64,000 nucleotides of DNA from the NCBI GenBank assembly GCA_009780585.1, contig WQZS01000009.1, forward strand, positions 46,746-110,745, in the 5' to 3' direction. A program made the position numbers and the translations under genes. Positions within the stretch are counted from its first letter, which is position 1. Each line of letters begins with the position of its first letter. A model generated the notes under the pieces. The model did not search any database and was not told where the DNA came from. It saw only the letters and a list, made by a program, of their open reading frames with translations. Below are positions 8,386-18,036 of the stretch, piece after piece. Origin of the DNA: Defluviitaleaceae bacterium (GTDB taxonomy: Bacteria > Bacillota > Clostridia > Lachnospirales > WQUN01).

Positions 8386-9260
8386 ATGTCCACCCCCCTT
8401 GCCCTTCATGGTGGATGATTATGATTTTCGGGCAGGGGGTAAGCAGAGGGGATATGTTTAAGCGTTGCGCTTCGGTTGTAGTGATATTTTTGATGGCTGC
8501 TAAAATATTGGTGATGTTGTTGTTTGGCATACTTAACTTTAAGCTGACCCATACAAGCCGCTCCTGTGCCATTTCCACCACGGGTAAAAAATTATTTACC
8601 CATAAATCGTTTAACACCACGACATCGGGGTTTTCGTGCCGCAGTTGGCGCAGAGCCGTATTGAAATCGGGTACATCCGAGCCGATTTCTTTTTGGACAA
8701 GCATTGCCTTTTTTATGGCGGTGCAGATATTTGATTGGGTTTTCTATCGTGGAGATATGGCACTCGCGTTGTTGGTTGGTTAAATCGACGAGAGCGGCAA
8801 GCGTTTGAGATAAGCGGATTGACGAATCACCCGCTACGACCACCAAGCCGCATTTCTCTTTGATGGTTTTATTTACGGTATGGAGTAAATCATCGGTAAA
8901 ATCCAATGAATAAATGTCCGGCACATCGAAGGGCAAGGGGTGTATGCTAAGTGCATGAGTGCCGCGCTGTGTATACACGCAAGCGCGGAATCGCCCAAGG
9001 TTGCCGTGGGTATAGGAAAAATCCAAAAATTTATGTTTTTGCAATTCGGTTTTTTGTTCAGGCGTGAGTAATTCCATGACGAGGGCTTTCACCATTGCAA
9101 CATCTAATGACGAATCGGCATAATCGGGGATGGGGGTCATTTTACCGTCAACATCCCTAAAACGTGCAAACGGCACAGACTTTGGGCATATGTGCAAGTC
9201 CGCGCCGTTTTGGGAAGCGAATACCAACAACCCTTCAATCAACTTTTTTATATCAGTCAT
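8366..9260 (-). pseudogene. PilT/GspE-like ATPase, degenerate and frameshifted
   Basis: Two frames together read as one PilT-like ATPase of about 300 residues. Frame one (9260 down to about 8709) has the N-terminal domain and GLVVVAGDSSIRLSQTLAAL, then HISTIENPIKYLHRHKK; frame two continues AMLVQKEIGSDVPDFNTALR and NPDVVVLNDL. The switch lies at a run of six A (plus-strand T at 8709-8714), and removing one base restores the frame. The Walker A lysine is absent: the GPTGSGKST-type loop is GDSSIRLSQ, and the Walker B glutamate region is also altered. So ATP use is doubtful even if the frame is restored. Neighbouring genes overlap at both ends, consistent with recent damage or with recoding. Confidence 0.7.
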
Positions 9261-9939
9261 TATTGTTTACCTCACTTTCCTTATTTTCGAGTAAAAACCT
9301 ACGCTCGGCGTGTTCAATACGGCGCAGCGTTTTCATTTTATTTGCTTGCTTGGCTTCCAGTTGTGCCTTCGTTTTTTCAAAGAGTAAGCGGCTTTCACCC
9401 GATAACGCCGCTTGCGTATGGGCGATTGCAAGCCGTAGCGAATGGGGGAGCATAGCGTTCTTCCGCATCCGTTCGTATTCGGGTTCGTAGGCTTGCAAAA
9501 ACGCCACACGGTCAAGCCCTGCTTTCTTGTTAGCGTAATCGCGCCCACGCCTTAATTTCCGTAGGTTACGATACCCCACAGCTTTGATAGCGTTGGCTAC
9601 CGCTACAGGGAAAATCCGCTCCGGTTCGGGTAAACATTCGTACTCGCTTGATGTGTCTATGTGCAATGCCACAGCCGCCCATGCTTCGGTGGGCGTGATA
9701 ATATCGGGGTTGCATATCTCCGCGATAATCTCCTTAATTTCCGCTATCTGCGGCGAAAATTTGCACACGGCGATATGCTTCTTTAACGCCATACCCACGA
9801 TTGCCGCATCATCATCTTCAAAAAACTCAGCCCACATGTTGATGGCGTTGTTTATTTCCACTTGGTTGTTGAATCTGTCCGAATTGGGATAAGCCGTGAC
9901 AACCAAACCTACCAATTTAATCGCGTCTTTACGTGTCAT
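9253..9939 (-). CDS. Replicative helicase loader/inhibitor-like protein
   Basis: 228 residues, helical, starting MTRKDAIKLVGLVVTAYPNS, with VEINNAINMWAEFFEDDDAA and a long charged C-terminal coiled coil. It matches the phage G40P-type loader family that hands DnaB-like helicase to an origin. It lies directly after the RepA-type initiator with an ATGA overlap, as in phage and ICE replication modules, so a role in element replication after excision is likely. Confidence 0.75.
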   Translation of the reverse strand: MTRKDAIKLVGLVVTAYPNSDRFNNQVEINNAINMWAEFFEDDDAAIVGMALKKHIAVCKFSPQIAEIKEIIAEICNPDIITPTEAWAAVALHIDTSSEYECLPEPERIFPVAVANAIKAVGYRNLRKLRRGRDYANKKAGLDRVAFLQAYEPEYERMRKNAMLPHSLRLAIAHTQAALSGESRLLFEKTKAQLEAKQANKMKTLRRIEHAERRFLLENKESEVNNND

Positions 9940-11027
9940 GCCGCCGTCCCTTCTTCGGCATCCAACATTTGCTGTAATGCCGCCATTGTGTTAAAGCCGT
10001 TTTTATTTTGGTAGCGTGAATATGGGATACTGCCGTTATCGGATGCGGGGGTAATAAAAATCCCCTGTTCCGTTGTTGGTAGGGGATGTCGGTCATTATC
10101 ATATTTGCCCGTTATAACCTTTTCCGCGTTGGTGGGGTCAATCAGCCAATCAAAATCGGTTTTCCACCCTCGTCCACCACCGCCGCAGAGGAAATCGCTC
10201 GCCGCTACTTTTTCAAACAAGGTAATAAATCCATCCAATCCATGTAATTTATAAAAGGTTGCCGTTTGGCGTTTTCGCTTGCCGTCTATTGCGTGGATGG
10301 GGCGCAGTTCCCTTGTCTTACATAGATGGTTGTACAGTTCCATGATTTCTTTGTGGGGTGCTTCGCTGCCAACGCCCGCACCGCCGCAGGCGGCTGTAGT
10401 ATCACTCCCCTTATTATCATTCGTATGGTTATTATTTATCTTATTATTATTAGGGCGTAAATCTTGCGGTTTCGGGGGCGCAGAATCTACGGGTTCGGAG
10501 GCGTAAGTTTTACGGGTCGGGGGTCGTAGGTTTTGCGGGTTCCGGGGTGCAGATATTTCCGGTTCGGTCATGTAATCATTATCGGGGGTGGTTTCGGGGT
10601 TATCATCAGCTTCGGGGTCAAGGTATGCTTCGGGGGGTTCACCGTCACCGATAATGGGGGCTAGTAAATATATTTTGTTGGGTCGGTTCATGCCTTGCTT
10701 CTTTTCCTCCACGAGTTGAAAATCCTTTAATTCTTGCATAACCTTTGTCACGGTTCGTTCCGATAATCCAAGCCGTTTTTCCATTTCCTCACGCTTGAAA
10801 TAAATGTATGCCTCGCCGTTTTCGTCAAACCAACCGCTCTTTATGCTTACCCTGTGGCGGTCATGGAGCAGGGCATATAAAATCCGTGCATTGTTGCTTA
10901 TCTTGTCGTTTTCAAATTCACCCGCAAACAGGAATCGGGGAAGCTGTAAAAATGTATTGGATATAATCGCTTGGCGGGTGTACCGCATCCGTTTGTTTGT
11001 AATCTTATTCGCATTGCTTAACATCAT
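9936..11027 (-). CDS. repA: RepA_N-type replication initiator / replisome organizer
   Basis: About 363 residues. The N-terminal 120 residues are RepA_N-like: FLQLPRFLF, NARILYALLHDRHRVSIKSGW and the helix-turn-helix MEKRLGLSERTVTKVMQEL. A low-complexity linker (N, P, T) follows, then a C-terminal domain with WKTDFDWLI, as in phage replisome organizers and ICE initiators. It would bind the element's origin and recruit the helicase with the next gene. An ATG at 11027 is preferred because AGGAAAGG lies a suitable distance upstream; 11033 is a TTG. Confidence 0.85.
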   Translation of the reverse strand: MMLSNANKITNKRMRYTRQAIISNTFLQLPRFLFAGEFENDKISNNARILYALLHDRHRVSIKSGWFDENGEAYIYFKREEMEKRLGLSERTVTKVMQELKDFQLVEEKKQGMNRPNKIYLLAPIIGDGEPPEAYLDPEADDNPETTPDNDYMTEPEISAPRNPQNLRPPTRKTYASEPVDSAPPKPQDLRPNNNKINNNHTNDNKGSDTTAACGGAGVGSEAPHKEIMELYNHLCKTRELRPIHAIDGKRKRQTATFYKLHGLDGFITLFEKVAASDFLCGGGGRGWKTDFDWLIDPTNAEKVITGKYDNDRHPLPTTEQGIFITPASDNGSIPYSRYQNKNGFNTMAALQQMLDAEEGTAA

Positions 11028-11057
11028 CCCCAACCCTTTCCTGTTCGATTTTCGGTA

Positions 11058-11759
11058 TCACAAAGATATAAGAGCGATAAAAGCCAACAAAGATAAATGC
11101 ACGGGGTATGCGCAGTAAAACAACCACTTGGCGTTTACACCCCGTTTACCGTTGTATAACGCGATTAGCGGTACGGTAATTGACGTACAGGCAATCATTA
11201 GAAAAACCTCCGGCGGGATTACAACACTTAAAGGACGCGCCATCACAAGGGGAAGAAATTGGGCAAGTGCAAAACCACCCAACGCCGCCAATCTAAGCGG
11301 CTTCGGTTTTATGGCATACATGGAGAAGATGAACAAAACCCCCATGCTTCCGTATTCAACGGTCAGAAACTCGGCTAACAGCACCGTGGGGAACAGCGCA
11401 CCGAGTACCGCCATCACTTGGTAGGAGTACCGTAGCTTCATTTTTTCAAAGAAATATACCGCCAAGCCGCTAATGGAAAGGGTGTAAAAGATATTTGTGT
11501 TGGCGAGGAAGTTGATGCCGTTTCCCATCACCAAATCGTAAGGGATTTCCGATATGACCGCGAAGGCTATCAAACGCATCAGAAACTTCTCTTGTGATTT
11601 TGTATGGCGAAAACCCTCCGCCACAAGAAAAACGAATATCGGCCATGCTAAACGCCCGACCGCTCTAAAGGTTAAGGGGATATACAGGGGAAACGCTACG
11701 GCTACATGGTCTATGAGCATGGAAGTGAGGGCGATTATTTTAAGGGTAAAAGCGGTCAC
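11058..11759 (-). CDS. traX: TraX family membrane protein
   Basis: 233 residues, mostly hydrophobic with about seven or eight membrane segments. The N-terminus LKIIALTSMLIDHVAVAF and RAVGRLAWPIFVFLVAEGF are the TraX signature (acyltransferase-like fold; the F-plasmid homologue N-acetylates pilin). In Gram-positive ICEs the function is unproven. It begins inside the end of the PP-loop gene (ATGA overlap). Confidence 0.9.
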   Translation of the reverse strand: MTAFTLKIIALTSMLIDHVAVAFPLYIPLTFRAVGRLAWPIFVFLVAEGFRHTKSQEKFLMRLIAFAVISEIPYDLVMGNGINFLANTNIFYTLSISGLAVYFFEKMKLRYSYQVMAVLGALFPTVLLAEFLTVEYGSMGVLFIFSMYAIKPKPLRLAALGGFALAQFLPLVMARPLSVVIPPEVFLMIACTSITVPLIALYNGKRGVNAKWLFYCAYPVHLSLLAFIALISL

Positions 11760-12782
11760 TTTTTACCACCATCCGATTTTGATTTTCTGTGTGCTTTCTT
11801 AAAAGCGTTATAGGCTTCCCGATATTCATATGATTTTCCGAACAAGGAAAAAGCCGCTTTCACCTTGTTGGGTTCAAACGGCTCTGCGATTCTTAAATCC
11901 TGTACGGCTTTTGATGAACAGGGGCAACCTACGCACCCTGTACGGGTGAAGCCCCATATTTCATAACAATCGGAGTATCGTATACCCCGCCATTCTTTGT
12001 ATATACGTTTATCTTCATCCGTCCAAAACCAAAGCGGTCTGTAGTTGGCTATGGTTCTGATGCCCGCGGGGGTGAAACAATTTTTTACGCTTCCCACCCT
12101 TCGTCCGCCCTCGGCTTGGCGCATACCGATGATTTTCAAATCGGGCTTGAATTGCTTGTCATAATCCTTTGATACGTTCTTCTTAGTAAAGTCACAACAG
12201 CGTTCGGATATGGCGAAGGTTGGTGGGTACGCTAAAATAAATTCATGCAAAAGTCGGTGTTGTTTTATACTGTATTTTGATATACCGCTTACGCTCGGAG
12301 GACGGCGGTTAAAATACCAATCAAGTGCCGATTTACATTGCCCGTATTTTTCGGGGGTTGCTTCTTCCGATGTTTCATTCCAATTAAAACTATGTCTTTG
12401 TAATCGACTTAATATATCACTTGTGTCTTTACAAATAAACGGTATGCCGTATTCACGGCAAGCTGTAATGATATTTTTTAGTGGTTTAATCTGCTCAATA
12501 GATATACCGTATTTTTGCTCCACTTCTGTAATATGGCGAAGTGTCGCGTCAAACTCCAATCCTGTATCAAAGAAGATGTAACGAATATCAGCGCATCCAT
12601 CGGGGGGGGTTCACCAACTCAATCATATCAAGCATAATATCCGAATCCGACCCGCCGCTGTATGACACGGCAATGCGTTTATGTTCGCGTAGCTTGTTTC
12701 GCGTAACCATCAGATATTTGTGGATATTGAGGTTGGCGGGTACGGCTTCGGTGATAAATTGGTAAAATTGGTTGTCGTTCAT
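11756..12782 (-). pseudogene. PP-loop (PAPS reductase-like) protein with frameshift at a C8 tract
   Basis: Frame one starts at 12782 (AAGGGGG upstream) and carries the PP-loop RIAVSYSGGSDSDIMLDMI. It then reads NPP-RWMR and stops. Frame two supplies NPPDGCADIRYIFFDTGLEF and the rest to 11756, with CYEIWGFTRTGCVGCPCSS, a cysteine cluster common in ICE- and phage-borne PAPS-reductase/DndC-like proteins. The break is the homopolymer of eight G (plus strand 12602-12609); seven would keep the frame. It may be a real mutation, slippage-based on/off switching, or a sequencing error. The substrate is unknown; sulfur transfer or adenylation chemistry is expected from the family. Confidence 0.75.
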
Positions 12783-12810
12783 CAAGGTATAAATCCCCCT
12801 TCGTTGGAAT

Positions 12811-12840
12811 AAAAAAAGGCCGCGAGGTTTGCTCTCGGCC
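12811..12840 (-). terminator. Intrinsic terminator between rlmD and the ICE operon
   Basis: On the minus strand GGCCGAGAG and CTCGCGGCC form a near-perfect stem followed by seven T. It would stop transcription from rlmD before the first ICE gene. The 170 bases between it and rlmD hold no gene and should contain the ICE attachment site. Confidence 0.7.
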
Positions 12841-13010
12841 AATTAGCTTGACTTGTGATGATACTTTTTGATTTCACTCTCTTGTGTTCCCACACTCCAT
12901 ATCAATTACCACTCTCACCGTGATATAGTTTTTTATCGTTTTATTACGTGATTTTTCACCTTCTCCGCCGAATGATATATGCTTGCAAAAGTGCTTAAAT
13001 TCAAGGATTT

Positions 13011-14171
13011 CTAGGTATCTGTCCGACATAGCAACGCTATTGCCTCCACATGTGGGGTTCGGGGAAAGAGGTCAACTCCGATGATGCGTTCGGGGGTAAG
13101 GCCGAGCCTCTCGAGCTCGGGCAAGTCGCGCGCGAGGGAAGACGGCTTGCACGCCACGTATACCAAGCGGGCGGGCGCGAGTTCGGCGGCGCGGGCGAGC
13201 GTTTTGGGTGTGAGGCCGTCGCGGGGCGGATCCACGATAATGACGTCGGGTGATTCGTCCGATAGGGGCCCCGTTTTTTGCCCGGCGATGCGGGTGATAT
13301 CGCGGGCGTGGAATTCGCAGTTGGTTATCCCGTTAAGCGTTGCGTTATGGGACGCGGCCGCGACGGCTTCGGGGATAAGTTCGATGCCGATCACACGCTT
13401 GAAAGAGGGAGCGATGATTTGCGCGATCGTCCCCGTGCCGCAATACAGGTCGTAGGCTAGGGTGCCTTCCCCCGCGAATTCGCGCACGATACCGTACAGG
13501 ATTTCCGCCCCGGCGGAATTGGTTTGGAAAAATGAGAACGCGGAAACATGGAATGTTAGGCCGCACAATTCTTCGCGGTAAAAGGCACGCCCCCACAATA
13601 AACGGAGGTTTTCGTTTTTTACCGCGTCGGCTGCGCCATCGTTAATTGCGAGGAGGATCCCGACGATGGCGCCGCGTGTGGGTAAATGACGCAAGCCTTG
13701 TACGAAGGCTTGCAAATCCGCGTTAAAATTGGAGGAAACGGACAATATTACGAGAATCTCCCCGGTAAAATGCCCACGGCGCAGTACCAAGTGGCGGAGC
13801 GTACCCGTATGTTTTTTGCGGTGGTAAAAGGCTTCGCCGCTTTCGCGGAAGAAATCCAGCGCGAAAGCCGCGATCCTTTTGAAATCGTCGGGCATGAGGA
13901 CGCAATCCTCCGTGGTAGCGACCTCGTAGAAGGAGCGTTTCTTGCGTATGCCCAGCATGAGGGCGGTATTTCCGTCATCCCCGAAGGCGAGTTCCATTTT
14001 GTTGCGGTAGCCGACCGTTTCGGGCGCGGGGCGGATGCCTTCCAACAAGTGGGCGTATTCACCCAACGTTTCCCGCAGGGCTTTTTCCTTGCCAAACAGC
14101 TCCTGCGGGTAGGGAAGATGGGGGTCGGTGCAACCGCCGCATTTGCCGATGTATTTGCAAGGTTTATCCAT
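13011..14171 (-). CDS. rlmD: 23S rRNA (uracil1939-C5)-methyltransferase
   Basis: 386 residues; methylates a uracil in 23S rRNA with SAM. The N-terminal CKYIGKCGGC is part of the iron-sulfur cysteine set; YDLYCGTGTIAQII is the SAM motif, IIVDPPRDGL the DPPR motif, and YVACKPSSLARDL holds the catalytic cysteine (usually SCNP; here ACKP). No N-terminal TRAM domain, as in the shorter family members. It overlaps prs by eight bases, the last gene of the recA-prs-rlmD run. Its 3' end (HVEAIALL) is adjacent to the ICE, and the last few residues may be supplied by the element. Confidence 0.9.
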   Translation of the reverse strand: MDKPCKYIGKCGGCTDPHLPYPQELFGKEKALRETLGEYAHLLEGIRPAPETVGYRNKMELAFGDDGNTALMLGIRKKRSFYEVATTEDCVLMPDDFKRIAAFALDFFRESGEAFYHRKKHTGTLRHLVLRRGHFTGEILVILSVSSNFNADLQAFVQGLRHLPTRGAIVGILLAINDGAADAVKNENLRLLWGRAFYREELCGLTFHVSAFSFFQTNSAGAEILYGIVREFAGEGTLAYDLYCGTGTIAQIIAPSFKRVIGIELIPEAVAAASHNATLNGITNCEFHARDITRIAGQKTGPLSDESPDVIIVDPPRDGLTPKTLARAAELAPARLVYVACKPSSLARDLPELERLGLTPERIIGVDLFPRTPHVEAIALLCRTDT

Positions 14172-15159
14172 TTAAGGGGAGTTGGGTGTAGCGCAGGTCC
14201 ATTTTAAAAAGGTTGCCGATGGATTTATGGTTGTGGATGCGGTCGATGGCGTTGGCGAAAATCGGTCCGACGGAAAGGATTTGTATTTTTTCGTTATATT
14301 TTTCGCGCGGGGTTTCGATGGTGTCGAGTACGGCGAGTTTTTCCAGCGGCGACGCGGCGATCCTTTCCACCGCGTTGTCCGACAAAACGGGGTGGGTGAC
14401 GCAGGCGTAAACGCGCTTGGCGCCGTGTTCCATGACGGAAACGGCGGCGTTGCACAGCGAACCGCCTGTGGTGACCACATCGTCCAGCAGGATGGCGGAT
14501 TTACCCTTCACGTCGCCGATGAAGTTGGCGATGTCGGACTTGTCGGCAATGTTGGGGGAGCGGCGCTTGTCCACGATGGCAAGGGGTACGTCCAGCAAGC
14601 CCGCGAAGGCGTTGCACCGCGCTACGCTGCCCAAATCGGGTGAAACGACGACCAAATCATTCAAGTTCGCGAAGCGGTTCTTCAAGAAGTCCACGAACAC
14701 GTACATGCCGCGCAAATGGTCAAGGGGGATGTCGAAGAAGCCTTGGATTTGCGGGCAATGCAAGTCCATCGTGAGGATGCGGTTCGCCCCCGCAGTGGTG
14801 AGCATGTTTGCCACGAGCTTCGCGCTGATGGGGTCGTGGGAGCGAGCCTTCCTGTCCTGCCGCGCGTAACCGAAGTAAGGGATAACCGCCGTAATGCGGT
14901 TGGCGGAGGAACGCTTCATCGCGTCGATCATGATCAGGAGCTCCATCAAATGATCGTTGACCGGGGGGCTTGTGGACTGGATGATGAAAACGTCCGACCC
15001 GCGCACCGTTTCGTTGACGCGCATGTTGATTTCGCCGTCGGAGAAGCGTGTAACCTCCGAAAGCCCTACCTCGACGCCTAAGTGCTGTGCTATCGTGGCA
15101 GCCATTTGTTTGTTCGCGTTTGCGGCGAATACTTTGATATTACCCAGCGGATTGATCAT
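14164..15159 (-). CDS. prs: Ribose-phosphate pyrophosphokinase
   Basis: 331 residues; makes PRPP from ribose 5-phosphate and ATP for purine, pyrimidine, His and Trp synthesis. Seen: [17 protein letters not shown], the ATP-binding FGYARQDRK, the [18 protein letters not shown] metal region, and the PRPP loop [12 protein letters not shown] (D-D-x-x-T-T-G-G). Length and motifs are those of class I enzymes. The start overlaps the recA stop (ATGA), an unusual neighbour; the expected partner glmU is not here. Confidence 0.96.
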   Translation of the reverse strand: MINPLGNIKVFAANANKQMAATIAQHLGVEVGLSEVTRFSDGEINMRVNETVRGSDVFIIQSTSPPVNDHLMELLIMIDAMKRSSANRITAVIPYFGYARQDRKARSHDPISAKLVANMLTTAGANRILTMDLHCPQIQGFFDIPLDHLRGMYVFVDFLKNRFANLNDLVVVSPDLGSVARCNAFAGLLDVPLAIVDKRRSPNIADKSDIANFIGDVKGKSAILLDDVVTTGGSLCNAAVSVMEHGAKRVYACVTHPVLSDNAVERIAASPLEKLAVLDTIETPREKYNEKIQILSVGPIFANAIDRIHNHKSIGNLFKMDLRYTQLPLNG

Positions 15160-16355
15160 CGCAGGTCATCCTCCAAATAGATTTCATCGTTTTCGTCAAA
15201 ATCGTCCAGCAATTCGATTTCAAGGGCTTCGTCTTCGGTGCCGTTGAGGGCGGTTTTATCGACGGGCTTCGTATTTTCGGGCGCGGCGAGGTCTTCGCGG
15301 GTCTTCATGCCGAAGTGCTTGCGTGCAGCCTGTTCGATTTCGGAATAGATGTCCGCGTTGTCGTGCAGGAATTGCTTGGCGTTTTCCCTGCCCTGGCCCA
15401 AACGCACCTCGCCGTAGTTGAACCACGAGCCGCTCTTTTTCACCAAACCCAATTCCACGCCCAAGTCCAGCAGATCGCCGTCCTTGGAAATCCCCAACCC
15501 GTACATCATGTCCACTTCGCAGGTGCGGAAGGGGGGGGCCACTTTATTTTTCGTAATCTTAACCTTCGTGCGGTTGCCGATGGGGCGTTCGCCGACCTTA
15601 ATCGCTTCGGCGCGGCGGATGTCGATGCGGATACTTGCGTAGAATTTAAGGGCGCGTCCCCCGGTGGTCGTTTCCGGCGAGCCGTAGGAAACACCGATTT
15701 TTTCCCGCAATTGGTTGATAAAAATGACAATGCAGTTCGTCTTATTCGTGATGCCCGTGAGCTTGCGCAGGGCTTGGGACATCAAACGAGCTTGCACGCC
15801 CACGGAAGATTGCCCCATTTCGCCCTCGATTTCTGATCTCGGGACAAGAGCCGCCACGCTATCGACAACAACGATATCGATCGCGCCGGAGCGCACCATG
15901 GCTTCGGCGATTTCAAGCGCCTGTTCGCCGTCGTCGGGCTGGGAAATGTACAGTTCGTCTATGTTCACCCCTAATTTCCGCGCGTAGGAAGGGTCCATGG
16001 CGTGTTCCGCGTCCACATACCCGGCAACGCCGCCCAGCTTTTGCGCTTCAGCCACAACGTGCAACGCCAGGGTCGTCTTGCCGCTGGATTCGGGTCCGTA
16101 AATCTCAACGATACGCCCCTTGGGTACGCCGCCGACGCCGAGTGCCGCGTCAATCGAAATGATGCCCGTCGTCACCACGGGGATGTCGGTGCGGGCCATC
16201 TTTTCGCCCATCTTCATGACCGCGCCCTTGCCGAATTGCTTTTCGATCTGCGCTAACGCGGTGGCGAGGGCCTCCTCCTTAGCGGCGGCGGAGTCGAGGT
16301 TTTCGTCCTTGCTTTTTTTTACGGGGTCTGCCTTTTTCGTCGTTTTCTTAGGCAT
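15156..16355 (-). CDS. recA: Recombinase A
   Basis: 399 residues. Strand exchange and SOS co-protease. A 30-residue Lys/Ala-rich N-terminal extension precedes the core; GKGAVMKMG, Walker [10 protein letters not shown] at about 87-95, [20 protein letters not shown] and the L2 region follow. The acidic C-terminal tail ([15 protein letters not shown]) is long. AAAGGAG lies upstream of the ATG. It follows the GNAT gene closely and overlaps prs, so recA seems to be read from an upstream promoter; no LexA box was recognised in the 27-base gap. Confidence 0.97.
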   Translation of the reverse strand: MPKKTTKKADPVKKSKDENLDSAAAKEEALATALAQIEKQFGKGAVMKMGEKMARTDIPVVTTGIISIDAALGVGGVPKGRIVEIYGPESSGKTTLALHVVAEAQKLGGVAGYVDAEHAMDPSYARKLGVNIDELYISQPDDGEQALEIAEAMVRSGAIDIVVVDSVAALVPRSEIEGEMGQSSVGVQARLMSQALRKLTGITNKTNCIVIFINQLREKIGVSYGSPETTTGGRALKFYASIRIDIRRAEAIKVGERPIGNRTKVKITKNKVAPPFRTCEVDMMYGLGISKDGDLLDLGVELGLVKKSGSWFNYGEVRLGQGRENAKQFLHDNADIYSEIEQAARKHFGMKTREDLAAPENTKPVDKTALNGTEDEALEIELLDDFDENDEIYLEDDLR

Positions 16356-16382
16356 GGTGCTGCTCCTTTCGGATGTATGGTT

Positions 16383-17447
16383 TTATTGGATTTGCCATTC
16401 ATAGATATTCGAATAACGGTCACCGTCTTTGTGCAAATCATGCCACTTGGGGACGGGCGCGGTGCGGATGAGGGTAAGCCCCAATTTTTCACATACGCGC
16501 ATGGAAGCGCGGTTATCGGGGTTGTTGGTTATCAGGAGTGTGCCCATTTTATGCGCCTTTGCCACAGGGACAAGCAAACGGCAGGCACGCGCGGCATATC
16601 CGTTGCCTCGGAAGGGCTCGTCCACATCGTAGCCGATTTGCCCGCCGTAATAAAGGTTGGAATTATAAAGCCCGCCGCCGTAGCCGATGCGCAAATTAAT
16701 ACGCCCGACTCTTTCGCCATCCTTGCAAATAATAAATTCATAACCGGGAACGTGTTTTTTCTCCGGGTTTGCGGGTTGTTTTTCCGTACATACAAGGAAT
16801 ATTTCGCCGTCGGAAAGGGTGGGTACATCGATAAAACCACCGAACTCGCAAGGGAGGGAATTGTAATGCGCGATCTCTTTTTGGATATCCCAATCCTCCT
16901 TGAGGATGGCGTACATAGTGGTATCAACCCGTTCGCCATTGCGCACCTTGGATTGCCGGAACGTACCTTCATAAAACATGCCCGCGTTAGCCATAACCTT
17001 ACCCGAAGCGGGATTTTGCGGGCGGTACGTCGCCCATACGCGGTTAAGCCCCGTGGCTTCAAAGCAATGCGCCAGCACCGCCCGCAAAGCCTCGGTCATA
17101 TAACCCCTGCCGCGCCACAACTTGCCCAGCGCATAAGCCACCTCGGCGGAACGCGCCTCGCGGTCGGTTTCGGCAAAGTCAATCGTTCCGATAACCGCAT
17201 CATCCGACTTTTGCACAATTGCGAAAAGCCCCCAATCCCAGCCCTTTTCCGTTAACCCGTCAAAATATTTCATCCAATTCTTTATATGTTCGCGCACCTC
17301 GTCAACGCTCGAAAGGTCTTTACGCAAAAGAAACCGCACGACATCAGGGTCCCTCGCCCAATTACCAAACATCGCCCCCGCGTCGGATATACTGAACGGG
17401 CGTAAGGTCAAGCGGTCGGTGGTGAGGGTAGCTTCGTTCGGCTTCAT
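16383..17447 (-). CDS. Tandem GNAT acetyltransferase
   Basis: 354 residues with two GNAT domains. The first (about 1-175) is RimJ/RimL-like: TDRLTLRPFSISDAGAMF and the acetyl-CoA loop LGKLWRGRGYMTEAL. The second (about 215-350) has YDVDEPFRGNGYAARACRLL. Two-domain fusions often keep one catalytic domain for a small molecule or protein N-terminus; the substrate is unknown. It overlaps the Nudix gene (ATGA) and lies between cinA and recA, where relatives have no extra genes. Confidence 0.88.
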   Translation of the reverse strand: MKPNEATLTTDRLTLRPFSISDAGAMFGNWARDPDVVRFLLRKDLSSVDEVREHIKNWMKYFDGLTEKGWDWGLFAIVQKSDDAVIGTIDFAETDREARSAEVAYALGKLWRGRGYMTEALRAVLAHCFEATGLNRVWATYRPQNPASGKVMANAGMFYEGTFRQSKVRNGERVDTTMYAILKEDWDIQKEIAHYNSLPCEFGGFIDVPTLSDGEIFLVCTEKQPANPEKKHVPGYEFIICKDGERVGRINLRIGYGGGLYNSNLYYGGQIGYDVDEPFRGNGYAARACRLLVPVAKAHKMGTLLITNNPDNRASMRVCEKLGLTLIRTAPVPKWHDLHKDGDRYSNIYEWQIQ

Positions 17448-17914
17448 TGTATATCACCCGCTTTGTGTTTTGTTATGTAATCATGAATTATCGCCGCGTG
17501 GGTGCGCGCGATGTTTTGCGGCAGCTTGTCCAAAGCGAACCATTCGAAGGTTAAGGATTCGTCGTTCATGACGGCTACGTCCCCGCTGTAATCATCCGTA
17601 GAATAAACGATGGTCACAACATAGAATTCGTCACCGTTTTGCGCCACGCACAAATACCCTTCGCCGGAATATACGCCAAACAACGTTAAATCACCCACTA
17701 CCAACCCCGTCTCCTCTTTAACCTCGCGCCTTACGGTTTCTTCCGTGGATTCGCCCAACTCCATCAACCCGCCGGGTAAACCCCACTTGCCGTAAGGATA
17801 TGTGCGTTGCTGCATGAGAATCCGACCCACCCCGTCGCGGATAAAAACAATGCAACCCGGCAATATAACACGCATAGTACCGATTTTCGCGCGGAGTTCT
17901 TTGATGTAGCCCAT
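17444..17914 (-). CDS. Nudix hydrolase
   Basis: 156 residues. The Nudix box GGLMELGESTEETVRREVKEETGL is complete (written here with its E residues REVKEE), preceded by a beta-strand core with PYGKWGLPG. Hydrolyses a nucleoside diphosphate linked to another moiety; the substrate cannot be read from sequence. First gene of the Nudix-GNAT-recA-prs-rlmD run; about 120 bases of AT-rich spacer separate it from cinA and may hold the promoter. Confidence 0.9.
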   Translation of the reverse strand: MGYIKELRAKIGTMRVILPGCIVFIRDGVGRILMQQRTYPYGKWGLPGGLMELGESTEETVRREVKEETGLVVGDLTLFGVYSGEGYLCVAQNGDEFYVVTIVYSTDDYSGDVAVMNDESLTFEWFALDKLPQNIARTHAAIIHDYITKHKAGDIQ

Positions 17915-18036
17915 GTTTACGCTCCCGAATCTATTTTAAAATTGTATAAAGTTCTTTATAAAATCAACCATCATCTTCATGTTTTTGCCGCTCCGTATCG
18001 CATTTCCATTATAACCGAAAGAATTTCATCTTTAGT

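Larger units (their letters stand above)
6216..13010 (-). mobile_element. Conjugative element (ICE) right arm, next to the 3' end of rlmD
   Basis: Eight overlapping minus-strand genes of ICE type (PP-loop protein, TraX, RepA-type initiator, helicase loader, ATPase, toprim protein, PcfB, VirD4) run without chromosomal genes between. The right limit is set at the rlmD stop codon (13,011), because the 3' end of this rRNA methylase gene is a known ICE target in Firmicutes and the spacing, composition and strand-packed operon change there. The element continues left past the nested insertion. Its own integrase is not in the window. Confidence 0.65.

Noticed and set aside
16377..17255. Long plus-strand frame opposite the GNAT gene
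   Set aside because: Antisense shadow; the minus-strand frame has two clear GNAT domains and a ribosome-site-linked overlap.
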